A stretch of DNA of 64,000 nt from CAYRNR01 sp964425605 (GTDB lineage Bacteria; Myxococcota_A; UBA796; UBA9615; CAYRNR01): NCBI GenBank assembly GCA_964425605.1, contig CAYRNR010000018.1, positions 13,436-77,435 on the forward strand. Reading direction: 5' to 3'. The notes under the pieces are model-generated. The model saw only the letters and a program-made list of their open reading frames with translations, was not told the origin of the DNA and searched no databases. Below, in pieces: positions 1 to 10,900 of this stretch. Within the stretch, counting starts at the first letter, position 1. Each line of letters opens with the position of its first letter. The translations under genes were made by a program, and so were the position numbers.

Positions 1-11
1 TCGGCGGGATC

Positions 12-443
12 CTATTCCTGATCCTCACCATCGGTCGTGACGTAGATCGCGCCCAGGGTGAGGTACCCCTCGTCATTGCCCTGCTTGATGTACGCCTCGT
101 CGTCGGGTGTCACACGGATCTTGGGGGCGGAGACCAGCCGGCTCCGGGTCACCACCTTGGGGAAGCCGCGCTTTCGCGCCTTGAGGGTGACGTCGTAGAG
201 CATGAACGACATCTGGACGAGGCCGCTGTCGATGAACTCCAGCTCCGTGACCACGGTGAAACCCTCGTCCTCGGACGTCTCGAAGGTCACCGTGGGGACG
301 ACGCCGGACTCCACGTCGTGGGCGGTCCACGAGTACTCGACGTCCTCGGGTGAGTAGTAGAAGGTCACGACGAGGTCGTCGGCGAGGGCCGTCGCCGGGA
401 TCGCGAGGAGGGCGATGGTGAGGGAAGCGGCGAGGACTCTCAT
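12..443 (-). CDS. Small secreted protein of unknown function
   Basis: 143-residue protein with a clear signal peptide (hydrophobic residues about 5-20, likely cleavage after ATALA). The mature part is about 120 residues, rich in Val, Thr and acidic residues and predicted mostly beta. I recognise no domain. The ATG at 443 is preceded by GGGAG at good spacing; the frame stays open further upstream but has no better start. It is the last gene of a same-strand group (selenoprotein, permease, unknown, this gene), 65 nt after its neighbour, so co-transcription is possible. A periplasmic or surface location is inferred from the signal peptide only. Confidence 0.75.
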   Translation of the reverse strand: MRVLAASLTIALLAIPATALADDLVVTFYYSPEDVEYSWTAHDVESGVVPTVTFETSEDEGFTVVTELEFIDSGLVQMSFMLYDVTLKARKRGFPKVVTRSRLVSAPKIRVTPDDEAYIKQGNDEGYLTLGAIYVTTDGEDQE

Positions 444-508
444 GGGATCTCCCGGGGGTTCAGGTCGATGGGTCTCGAGCTGTATAGCACAGGGGCGCGC
501 TGGCCCGT

Positions 509-1228
509 TCATGGGTTCGGATGCCACTTGATCTGGACCGGGAGGCCCGCCTCGGCCGCCCTGGTGAAGAACTTCGCCACCACCTCGAGCATGGAGACCA
601 GGTGCGCTGGATCGACCTCGTACCGCTCGACGCCGTGGGGCAGGGTCCAGGGGAGCTCGGGGAGGGAGCCGGGGACCACGAGAGACGACGCCACCGCGCG
701 GACGCGTTCGACGTCGAGCACCGCGTCGCGCAGGGCCTCCCTCAGGTCCGTCTCGGTGGGATCGGGCTCCCCGCCGAAGGCGTCGCGGATGGCCGCGGCC
801 CCTGGCAGGTCCGGCGGCTCGCATCCGAAGCGAGCGGCGTAGGCGGGGCTGACATACAGGAGCGTCCCGTAGGTCGCCGGGACCGACCAGAGCTCGAATC
901 GTGTTGTATAGTCGTGGAACGCGTCGTCCACGGCGCTGCTGGGGCCGTCGTCTGGATCGGCGTCCAGCGCCAGGACCGCCTCTGCGGTCAGGGGTGCCCA
1001 CCGGGGCGGCGCCGCCTTGAGCATCATGAGCAGCATGTGGTGGCGGAGGATCTCGGGGACGCCGCGCTCCCAGACCTTCTCGTAGTGGTCCGCGCTCAGC
1101 TCCGGGTTGGGTTCGAGCGCCGCGAGCCGCTCCGCCAGCTCCTCGGGGTGCTGACGTGCCGATTGCAGCTGCGCGACGATCTCGGCGTCGAACGCGCGCC
1201 ACGTGGTGTTCTGGTGACGTCCGGACAT
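509..1228 (-). CDS. Hypothetical protein, 239 aa, downstream of the NCS1 permease
   Basis: Soluble-looking protein without signal peptide or membrane helix. The N-terminal half is helical and the C-terminal half mixed. No motif that I can name is present. The ATG at 1228 has GGAG six bases upstream and lies 17 nt after the stop of the permease, so the two genes are very likely co-transcribed. The partnership suggests a cytoplasmic role linked to the permease substrate, but nothing in the sequence shows an enzymatic motif. The frame is open far upstream only because it runs antiphase through the permease gene. Confidence 0.7.
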   Translation of the reverse strand: MSGRHQNTTWRAFDAEIVAQLQSARQHPEELAERLAALEPNPELSADHYEKVWERGVPEILRHHMLLMMLKAAPPRWAPLTAEAVLALDADPDDGPSSAVDDAFHDYTTRFELWSVPATYGTLLYVSPAYAARFGCEPPDLPGAAAIRDAFGGEPDPTETDLREALRDAVLDVERVRAVASSLVVPGSLPELPWTLPHGVERYEVDPAHLVSMLEVVAKFFTRAAEAGLPVQIKWHPNP

Positions 1229-1245
1229 GGCTGCTCCAATCGGAT

Positions 1246-2742
<1,497 letters not shown>

Positions 2743-2788
2743 GCCGCTCCCTCGCAACGGTCGAGCGTATGTCCTGGCCCGGCGGCGG

Positions 2789-4858
2789 TCAATCGGCGGG
2801 GGGCGCGAGACGTTCGTCCATGATCTCGCGCACCTGGATCTCTGCGTCGGTCCACGACCCGGCGTGCGCGAGCACGGTCAGGTCCTCGTCCAGCACGAAG
2901 TACTGGGGCACGCCCTTGACGTGGACCTCGCGGGCCGTGTCCCACGTGACGAAGCCGACGACGAACGACGGGCGTTCGGCGCCGCTGAAGTACCGGTCGA
3001 GCCGGTCTCGGTCGCTCGCGCACAGGGCGACGACCCCCAGGTGGAGTTCGGAGTACTGCTCGATGAGTTCCTCGAGGCGAGCCCACGACTCGCGGCACGG
3101 GTTTCAGCCAGGGTTCCAGAACTGCACGACCATCGGCCCGTCGTGTTCCGACAGGTGGTGCTCCTCGTCGCCGATGGCGTAGGCGAGGTCGGGGAAGGGC
3201 TGGCCGAACAGCGGATGGTTCTCCCCGATGGGGTAGTCGCCGCTCGTGGGTCGCTGCGCCCTGCGGTTCTCCCTGCCCAGGGCGACGGCGCGGTCGGCGA
3301 CGAACCCTTCGAGCCCGTCGGGGTGCCAGTACGGTCGTGACTCCCACCCGGCCCGGAGGTCGTCGGGCAGGCCGGTCTCGTCGAAGTGGGTCGGGTATCG
3401 CTCCACGAGCAGGGCTGCGGCGCGCAGGCGGTGCTCGAACGCGATGACGGGCCGGCCCAGCTCGTCGTACACGTCGCCGAGGAAGTCGTGGTCCTGGTGC
3501 CGGTCGGCCAGGGCGCAGGCGCGCAGGAGGGAGACCACGGCCTCCTCGTCGCGGCCGAGGTCGTGCAACACGGCAGCCTCGGCGTTGAGCAGGCTGGCGG
3601 TCCTTCGTTTGTTGAGGTCGGTCCAGCCCCCCAGCCCCATCGGGGCCCAGAAGTCGTCGTGTGTGTAGTCCCCGGTCGCCAGCTCCTCCAGCTCGACCCC
3701 CAGGTAGTCCAGGGCGAGCTCCCGGTCCAGGCCCGTCCGCACCGCGCTGTACGCGAAGGCGATGGCCGGGTACTCCTCCTCGGGACCGGCCTCCATGGCG
3801 CGCAGGTACGCCGCGTGGGCTTCGTCGAAGCGATCGAGGCGGCTCAACAGCGAGCCGCGGGTGTCCTCGAGCTTTGCTCGCAAGGGGCCGCTGTCCGGGA
3901 CGTCGTCTTCGAGGCGGTCCAGGTCCTCCAGCCCCACCTCGGGGTTGTAGCGCTGCTGGGCCCCGTAGATGACCCAGGTCGGTTCGTCGCGATCGAAGTG
4001 CTCCCAGGCCGGCTCGAGCTCGACCAGGCGGCGCTCGAACGCGCGTTGCACCTTGCGGTCGTCGTGGAGTGCGGCGCTGTACTGCATCAGCTTCAGGGGA
4101 TCGTCGCCCTCGATCGCGGCCGAGGCCTCCCTCGTCGCGAACCGGCGCAGGGCGCGCGCGTGGGCCCCGGCTGGCTCCGGATTCCACAGCGCCCAGGCCA
4201 GCTCCTCCATGAGCGAGGGCTGTTTGCCGATGGCCTGGCGCACCTGCTCGGCGAGATCACGGTCGATGGGGTCCACATGGAGCCGCAACAGGATCGCCTG
4301 TCGCCCCAGGCGCGGCACACCCGACGCCTCGGCCGCGGCGATCATCGCCCGCCAACGCTCCTGTGCGGCCGTCGCGTCCGCCTCGGTCTCCCCACCCGCC
4401 TGGAACGCCGTCGTCCGTGCCACGAGTCCGTGGACCTGCAGGGCATGGAACCGCGCCCGCGCGTCCTCGGGCAGGGGCTCGAGCAGCAGCGCGATCTCGG
4501 ACTCGGCGTCTTCCTCGTTCCGGCGCAACAGCCACAGGCACTGCGCCAGGGCGACGCGGGCGATCTCGTCGTCGGGGTTCCGGGCGTGCCAGGCGCGGTA
4601 CTGGGCGATCAGGTGGTAGCGGTCGCCCAGCGCGGACCAGGTCTCGAGGTACAGCTGGTGCGCCTCGAGGTCGCGCGGGTCCTCTGCCAGCAGCGCCGCG
4701 GCGACAGCGGCCGCCTCGGTCGACCGACCGACGATGGCCAGATACCGCCCCTGCTCGTGCGCATCCCACGCATCGCTCGCCCACGCTGGCCCCGCCAGCC
4801 CCAGCGCGACCGCGATGATCACCAGCAGCGTTGCGTATCGGGCTCTCGTACTTCCCAT
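2789..4858 (-). CDS. TPR-thioredoxin fusion selenoprotein (Sec at residue 585, UNPC motif)
   Basis: Read through one in-frame UGA (3104-3106), this gives a 689-residue protein. Residues 1-28 form a signal peptide ending AWA; about 30-550 are helical repeats of TPR type; about 560-689 form a TlpA/ResA-like thioredoxin domain. The UGA falls inside VVQFWNPG-U-NPC, where the family has the first Cys of CxxC. The downstream frame continues 104 codons without another stop, with CRESWARLEEL, a cis-Pro segment KGVPQYFVLDED (Pro about 651) and a normal end. A hairpin follows the UGA at SECIS distance. The ATG at 4858 follows GGGGGAG. It likely acts as a periplasmic thiol/disulfide oxidoreductase or peroxide-reactive protein held on a repeat scaffold; the substrate is unknown. 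A point mutation from TGC/TGT to TGA is the alternative. Confidence 0.85.
3077..3093 (-). promoter_or_regulatory. Candidate bacterial SECIS hairpin just downstream of the in-frame UGA
   Basis: On the coding strand GCGAG at nt 11-15 after the UGA pairs perfectly with CTCGC at nt 23-27, and a U-G pair can close the loop to CGUGG. The loop therefore starts 16-17 nt after the UGA and has G at its second position, 18 nt from the UGA. This fits the known bacterial SECIS rules: short stem, small apical loop with an early G, roughly 16-37 nt from the UGA. The pairing was judged by eye; no folding energy was computed. Confidence 0.65.
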
Positions 4859-4874
4859 GGATCTCCCCCGTCCG

Positions 4875-4889
4875 ATCGACCCGGTCGAT
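4875..4889. promoter_or_regulatory. Inverted repeat in the divergent gap between selenoprotein and methyltransferase genes
   Basis: ATCGACC and GGTCGAT flank a single central C in the 91-nt region between the two divergent start codons. This is a plausible operator for either gene. No clear -35/-10 pair could be fixed, so its role is inference from position and symmetry only. Confidence 0.3.
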
Positions 4890-4949
4890 TCTACGCTACT
4901 CCCGGGGTCCGGACTGCTGGTATCGTTCGTCGAGATCACGGGAAGGTCC

Positions 4950-6662
4950 ATGCCACAGCATCCCGAGCGCGCGGGGGTCGTCTACTCCCCGCCGGAGATC
5001 GTCGATCACATCCTCGCCAGCACCCTGCAGCCCTCGCTGGACGGTCGCTCGCCGGATCAGGCCGCCGATCTCAAGCTCCTCGATCCGGCCTGTGGAACAG
5101 GGGCGGTGCTCGTGGGCGCGTGTCGCGTACTCATGGACTGGCATGCAGCGGCCGGGCGGCGGACGCTGGGGGATCGGCTGGACGTCCTGCGCGACAACCT
5201 GTTCGGAGTGGACGTGGACGCGCGCGCGGTCGCCGGGACGAGGCGGGCGCTGCTCGAGTGTGTCCTGGAGGGACAGACCGAGCTGGTGAAGTGCGACGCC
5301 CGGATCCTCGCGCGGGCCCGCGAGGCGCTCGAGGCCAACGTGCGCTGCGGCGACGCCCTGGTCGACGAGTCCTTCGACTGGAACGCGGAGTTCGAGGCGG
5401 TGTTCGGGCGGCGGGAACCCGGGTTCGACGTGGTCGTGGGCAACCCCCCGTACCTGGACTCGGGGTGGATGTCCGTGCACGGCGCGGATCTCAGGCGGTG
5501 GTGCAGCGAGCACTACACGACGGCCCGCGGGAACTGGGATCTGTACTGCGTGTTCGTCGAGCGGAGCCTCCAGCTGCTGCGGGAGCGGGGGCTCCACGCG
5601 TTCGTCGTCCCCAACAAGATCGCCTCGGCTCCCTATGCCAGGCCGACGAGGCAGCTGCTGGTGCTCGAGCACACGCTGCTGGAAATGCGCGACTACTCCG
5701 GCGTCCCGGTGTTCGCCGAGGGGATCTACCCCCTGGTGTACGTGGTGAGGCAGGGCACCGACTGCGCGGCCTCCAAACGCCGGCCCGTGCGATTCGAACG
5801 AATGGGCCCCGGCGACGACGGCTTCGAGGTCGTCGAGACGGCACAGCTGCCCTACGCGAGTCACTTCCCCGCGGACGGTTCGGCCTGGTCCGTCTTCGGG
5901 CCCCTCCGGGAGGCGAGCGAGGTGCTGGCCCGGTTCTCGGACCTGCCGTCGCTGGGGGATCTGGCGGAGGTCCACGGCGGCGCGACCGTGGCCGAGGCCT
6001 ACGATCTGCCCGCCCTGCTCACCTCCTGCGAGGCCCCGCGGGACGGCGATCTCCGCGTCCTCAACAGCGGCACCATCGACCGCCACCGGTCCCTGTGGGG
6101 CCACCGGCCGATGCGGTATCTCCGTCAGGACTATCCGTTCCCCGTCGTCGAGGCATCGGTGCAGGCGCAGCTGCCCCCCAGGCGGCTCGAGCAGGCCCGC
6201 ACCCCCAAGGTGATCGTGGCGGGGATGACGCAGGTGCTCGAGTGTGTGGCCGACGAGGAGGGGACGGTCCTGGCCGCGAAGTCCACGTCGATCGTCGTGC
6301 CGGGGGACGATGTGACCGTGCTGTTCCTCGCCGGCCTGCTCAACAGCCGCCTGGTGAACCTGGTGTACCGGGCCCAGTTCGGCGGTCTGGCGCTGGCCAG
6401 CGGCTACCTCCGGGTGGGGCCGCCGCAGCTCCGGGACCTGCCGATCCCGATCCCCCGCACGCCGCGCGACCAGGCGCTGGCGGTGGAGCTGTGTGACTGT
6501 GTGCGGCGCCTGGGTGAGGGATACTCGGGTCAGCTCGAAGACCCTGACTGCTGTCTGTCGCAGACAATTGAAGGAGTGGAGACGAGAATCGACGATATCG
6601 TCTACAAGCTCTACGGCCTCACAGAGGCGGAGCGCGCCCTCCTGACGAACGAGCCCGCCTGA
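4950..6662 (+). CDS. Adenine-specific DNA methyltransferase, Eco57I/TaqI-like, apparently solitary
   Basis: 570-residue class I methyltransferase. Motif I is DPACGTGAVLVG at about 45-56 (SAM binding) and the catalytic motif IV is NPPY at 165-168, typical of N6-adenine methylation. The C-terminal half (about 350-560) resembles the TaqI-like target recognition domain, with a late LRVGPPQLRDLPIPIP block. The ATG at 4950 has GGAAGG just upstream; the longer open frame before it is antisense to the neighbouring gene. No restriction endonuclease gene or fused nuclease motif is visible in the adjacent genes, so it may be an orphan methylase or a remnant of a restriction-modification system. Confidence 0.87.
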   Translation: MPQHPERAGVVYSPPEIVDHILASTLQPSLDGRSPDQAADLKLLDPACGTGAVLVGACRVLMDWHAAAGRRTLGDRLDVLRDNLFGVDVDARAVAGTRRALLECVLEGQTELVKCDARILARAREALEANVRCGDALVDESFDWNAEFEAVFGRREPGFDVVVGNPPYLDSGWMSVHGADLRRWCSEHYTTARGNWDLYCVFVERSLQLLRERGLHAFVVPNKIASAPYARPTRQLLVLEHTLLEMRDYSGVPVFAEGIYPLVYVVRQGTDCAASKRRPVRFERMGPGDDGFEVVETAQLPYASHFPADGSAWSVFGPLREASEVLARFSDLPSLGDLAEVHGGATVAEAYDLPALLTSCEAPRDGDLRVLNSGTIDRHRSLWGHRPMRYLRQDYPFPVVEASVQAQLPPRRLEQARTPKVIVAGMTQVLECVADEEGTVLAAKSTSIVVPGDDVTVLFLAGLLNSRLVNLVYRAQFGGLALASGYLRVGPPQLRDLPIPIPRTPRDQALAVELCDCVRRLGEGYSGQLEDPDCCLSQTIEGVETRIDDIVYKLYGLTEAERALLTNEPA

Positions 6663-6666
6663 GCCC

Positions 6667-7971
6667 TCAGTCCGCCAGATCCACCCCGATGTTGTAGTAG
6701 CGGACGTCCACGACATCCGGCGGGTAGGGCGTGCAGTCACCGACCAGCCGGACCGCCATGCGGTTGATGCTGTACGTCCAGCCGCCCTCGGCGCCGGGGA
6801 GCCCGGTGCACGACGAACCGGCCTTGAGGTTGGGCGCCGCGAGGCCGTTCAGCTCGACCTCGATCGTCGAGATGTCGGGGTAGGACGTCAGCGCGAGCCA
6901 CTCGGCGGCCGGGTGGGACAGCAGCAGGTCGGACATGGCGTCGGCGAAGTTGTTGTGCCCGCACTCGTCCGAGTCCTCGCGGGGGACCTGGACCGGGGCG
7001 AAGAGGCCGTCGGTCTCGGCCACGGACCAGAAGTGCCAGTCCAGGGCGCACGGCTCGTTCGCCTGGGGGTTGCAGACGTAGGCGTCCTCCTCCGCGGCGT
7101 CCGGACCCTGGCCGGGGCCGATGACGGAGATGTGCAGCCGCGGGACCACCGTCCGCAACAGCCGGAGCATCTCCGAATGCCCGCACCAGCACTGCTCCGG
7201 ATCGCTGGGGTGGTAGCCGGCGCAGGAGTCGGTGTCCTCGAGGGCGTCGATGGTGAAGGTCTCGTCGCCCTCGTCGGTGACGGCGACCACGTGCAGGGCG
7301 TTGCCCCGGAGCAGGCCCTCGTTGGCGTGGTGCAGCGGGGTCTTGACCACGGTGGCGCCCATCTGGAGCTCGGCGTTGGCGGGGAGACAGCGGCACGGCT
7401 CGAAGAGGGGATGGTCGGGGCTCCAGGCGTCGCCGCTGCAGCCGAAGGGGAAGTCCTCCTTGAGGTCGTCCACGCCCGCGACGAAGTCGGAGACCGGCGG
7501 CAGGTCGCTGGCCTCGCACAGGGCCATCAGCGTGGCCTGCAGCAGGCGCTCCTTCTGGGCGCCGTCGACCCCCACGTCGGCGAGCTCGCGGAAGAGTTCG
7601 CGGTCGTCGGCGTCCGCGGGATCGAGCAGGGCCGGGGACGTACCCACCCGCCGGACCATGCCCGTTGTGCCGAAGACGTCGTCGCAGCCCACCGAGCTGT
7701 TGTCCTCGGTGCACGGCCACGCCTGGGTGGTGGTCAGCGCCATCTGGGTGGTGGAGCCATCGGGCAGGCCTCTGCCGAATTCGGAGAAGTTGAGCAGCAG
7801 CTGCGCCTGGGCGTCGTCCATGGACGCCGAGTTGTCGATGACCCACAGCATGTCCACGTCGCCTGGACCGGTGACCTCGAAGGAGTCGGTCATCAAGCGC
7901 GGGTCGGAGCAACCCCAGAGGAGTACGAATGCTGCACAGATCGTGCTGACGGACGCGATGCGAAGAACCAT
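6667..7971 (-). CDS. VWA-domain lipoprotein with intact MIDAS
   Basis: 434-residue lipoprotein with signal peptide and lipobox LWGC (Cys21). A von Willebrand A-type fold starts immediately after it: DMLWVIDNSASM carries the DxSxS metal-ion site at about 46-50. Ten or more Cys residues in the remainder suggest disulfides. It belongs to the same type as the two lipoproteins at 15275 and 16877, which share the LWVVD...SM core and the later DVHAAF-like/SDEDD blocks only loosely. It is likely displayed on the outer membrane and mediates protein or matrix contact. It converges on the methyltransferase gene with four bases between the stops. Confidence 0.8.
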   Translation of the reverse strand: MVLRIASVSTICAAFVLLWGCSDPRLMTDSFEVTGPGDVDMLWVIDNSASMDDAQAQLLLNFSEFGRGLPDGSTTQMALTTTQAWPCTEDNSSVGCDDVFGTTGMVRRVGTSPALLDPADADDRELFRELADVGVDGAQKERLLQATLMALCEASDLPPVSDFVAGVDDLKEDFPFGCSGDAWSPDHPLFEPCRCLPANAELQMGATVVKTPLHHANEGLLRGNALHVVAVTDEGDETFTIDALEDTDSCAGYHPSDPEQCWCGHSEMLRLLRTVVPRLHISVIGPGQGPDAAEEDAYVCNPQANEPCALDWHFWSVAETDGLFAPVQVPREDSDECGHNNFADAMSDLLLSHPAAEWLALTSYPDISTIEVELNGLAAPNLKAGSSCTGLPGAEGGWTYSINRMAVRLVGDCTPYPPDVVDVRYYNIGVDLAD

Positions 7972-7999
7972 GGTTCACCCTCCCTCTCCCCATACGGTG

Positions 8000-10900
8000 T
8001 CACGAGGAGGGTGTTTCCTTCAATGGATCGTCCCGCCGGACCACCAGCCAGGCCAACCAGCCCAGGAACAGCAACACGAGCGCGTTGATCGCCGTGTAGA
8101 GGAGCTCGTGTCCGCCGTCGGTGGGGGCGGCGGAGATCCCGGATCGATCCCACGCCGTGGGCAGGACGGGATCGGGGGACTCCATGGCGCCGGTGGCCGC
8201 GGCGATCGCGTCGACCTTGTCCGGCGCCAGGGGCTGTGCAGCCGCCGGCAGGGTGCTGGCTGGCCCGCTGCCGGCGCCGAGGAGGCCTAGCTGGGGCGCG
8301 GGGCCGGCGAGGACGACCTGGGCCGAGACGGTCTCGACCGCCGCGGGTTGCCGGGGGTAGGTGCCCGCAGGGATGCGCGCCGGGCGCAGGAACGGGAGCA
8401 GGGCCGCGCGTTCGAGCTTCACCCACTCGTCCAGGGGGCGGACCTGGAGGCCGCCGCCCGCCATCGCCCGGCCGAGGGTGTCGTCCCCCGCAGGGAGGAG
8501 GAGCAGGGCGCCGTCCAGATCGCCGTCCTCGACGAGCGCCAGGAGCCGGTCCGCAGTGTCGTACGCGGCGATCTCGGTGTCCTCGGCGAACAGCACGAGC
8601 TCACCCACGCGCGCTCCGCCGCTGCCGCGCGGCTGCGTCCCGATACGACCGTGGAACAGGCCGTCGTCGTCGGCCCGCCGCACCAGGTGCACCAGCCGGC
8701 TCCCCACCACGGCCGCCGCCGCGATCCTCTCCTCCCGGCGCAGCGCGCCGTCCATCTGGAAGAACCGTTCGGCCCCGACCAGGGCGATCCGGCAGGTCCC
8801 GCCGGCGACGGCACCTGCGGGATCGTCGTGCTCGGCGAGGGTGACCACGCGATCGGGGAAGGTCTCGCGTACGGCGGCGAGGGTCCTCGTGACGAAGGGA
8901 CCGACGTCGTCGGCCGGGTGATGAGCCACGCACAGCGCTGGCTTGCGGAACGCGGCGTCGACGCCGGGCGCGCCCAGGTCGAGCGTCCGCAGGTGGGTCC
9001 GCGCCACGGACCGGGGACCCTGGCCCTCGACCTGGGTGGCGAAGTTCAGCGATCGCATGGTGTCCTCGTCGAGGGTGCCCGACAGGAGCTCCAGCGTCGT
9101 GGGCAGCCGGTCTCGATCCGCTGCGGCGCCGTCGCGCAGGAGGTACGCCGCCTCGTAGGGCGGAAAGAACCCCAGGTCGTCGTCCAGCGAGATCAGCCGG
9201 GAGTCGGTCATCACCCCGTCCGTGGAGTACACGACGGCCACGTCCACCCGGCCGTCGATCACCTCGCGCACGCGGTCCACCGAGGACTCGAGCAGGAGCG
9301 GATCACCGGCGACCTTGAAGCCGTGCCTGCGCGCGACCGCGGCCATGCCGTCCGAGGGCCGCTGCAGGAACTCGCCCGGACAGGCCACCCGGACGCCGCC
9401 GTCGAGGAGCGCCAGATCGCCGATGGTGGCGACCCCCCCGGCTCGCGCGACGTCGCCGCGCATGACCACTTCGTAGCCGTTGTCGAACCCGAGCGGATCC
9501 AGCCAGGTCAGGCCGCTCCCGCGGTACTGCTCGTTCAGCTCGTCCACGCCGAAGGAACGGTCAGCGCGCCCGCCGCCGCGGTAGATCCAGCCGGTGCCCG
9601 TGTACTCCACCATCACGTCGATCTCGCCCCGGTACAGGGCCTCGTGACAGCTGAAGGTGTCGCCGCAGATCTGGATCTCGCCGACGTCGAACCCCTCGCC
9701 CCGGAGCAGGTCAGCGGTCATCTCCGCCAGCAGGTGCTGCTCGACGAAGTCCTTGGCGCCGACGCGGACCAGGTCGGAGTCGCCGGTGCAGCCGGGCACG
9801 GCCAGCGTGGTGAACAGGACCAACGCGGCCGCCGCCCCCTTCGCGGAGCTCGAACCGCGGGGCTTGCGTCGCCGGCGTTTCACGTCCGGATCTTTCTTGA
9901 GGACCCTCAGGAGGGCGGCGACCTGGATCAGCAGGATGAAGGTGAACGGCACGGCGCCGCCGACCACCACGGCCTTCAGCGCGTTGATGTTGTCGGTGAA
10001 CAGCAGCGCGACGGCCATCACCCCGAGGATGATCCCCCAGGTGATCTTGCGCCGCACCGGCGGGTTCTGGGTGCCGTGGCTGGTCAGCATGCCCAGCACG
10101 AACGTGGCGCTGTCGGCGCTGGTGACCAGGAACACGAAGATCAGGAGGACGGAGGTGAGCCCCAGCACCAGCGAGATGGGCTGGAGGTCGAGCAGGGCGA
10201 ACAGCGCCACGGTCACGTCCTCGTTGACCAGATCGGCGATCCCGCCCACGCCGTGCATGTCCTCGTGGATGGCGATCCCGCCGAACACCGAGAACCACAG
10301 GATGGAGAACAGGGTCGGCGCGAACAGCACACCCAGCACGAACTCGCGCAGCGTGCGGCCCTTGCTGATGCGGGCGACGAACACGCCCACGAACGGCGCC
10401 CAGGCGATCCACCAGATGAAGTACGTCAGGGTCCAGCTCTGGGTCCACCCGGAGAGATCGCGGTAGGGGAACAACCTCATCGTCAGGCCGACCAGGGACG
10501 ACGTGTAGTCCCCCACGGCGGTGACGAAGACGTTCAGCAGCGACGAGGTCGGACCTGCGACGAGCATGAACAGCAGCAGGCCGATGGCGATGACGATGTT
10601 GATGTTGCTCAGCCACTTGATGCCGCGGTCCAGCCCCGTGGACGCGGAGGCCATGTAGGCCAGGACGAGCACGAGCATCAGCCCCGCGGAGACGAGCTTG
10701 GAGTCGGCCGGGAGGCCGAACATGACGTTCATGCCGGCCTGGATCTGCATGATCCCCATGCCCAGGGAGCCCGCCACCCCGGCGGTCACCGCCACGACGC
10801 CGATGAAGTCCGCCAGCCACGCGACCGGTCCGGCCCAGCGGTCCTGAAACGCCACCCGTATGGGGGCTCCGGGGAGGTACGGGGCCCCCAACCTGAACCC

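Noticed and set aside
3104..3106. UGA considered as a simple premature stop
   Set aside because: Position in CxxC, intact downstream thioredoxin sequence and a SECIS-like hairpin favour recoding; a sequencing error remains possible.
3386..6496. 1036-codon open frame on the plus strand antisense to the TPR protein and overlapping the methyltransferase
   Set aside because: It has low-complexity Arg/Gly/Ala content, no ribosome site and no domain; both real genes beneath have clear motifs.
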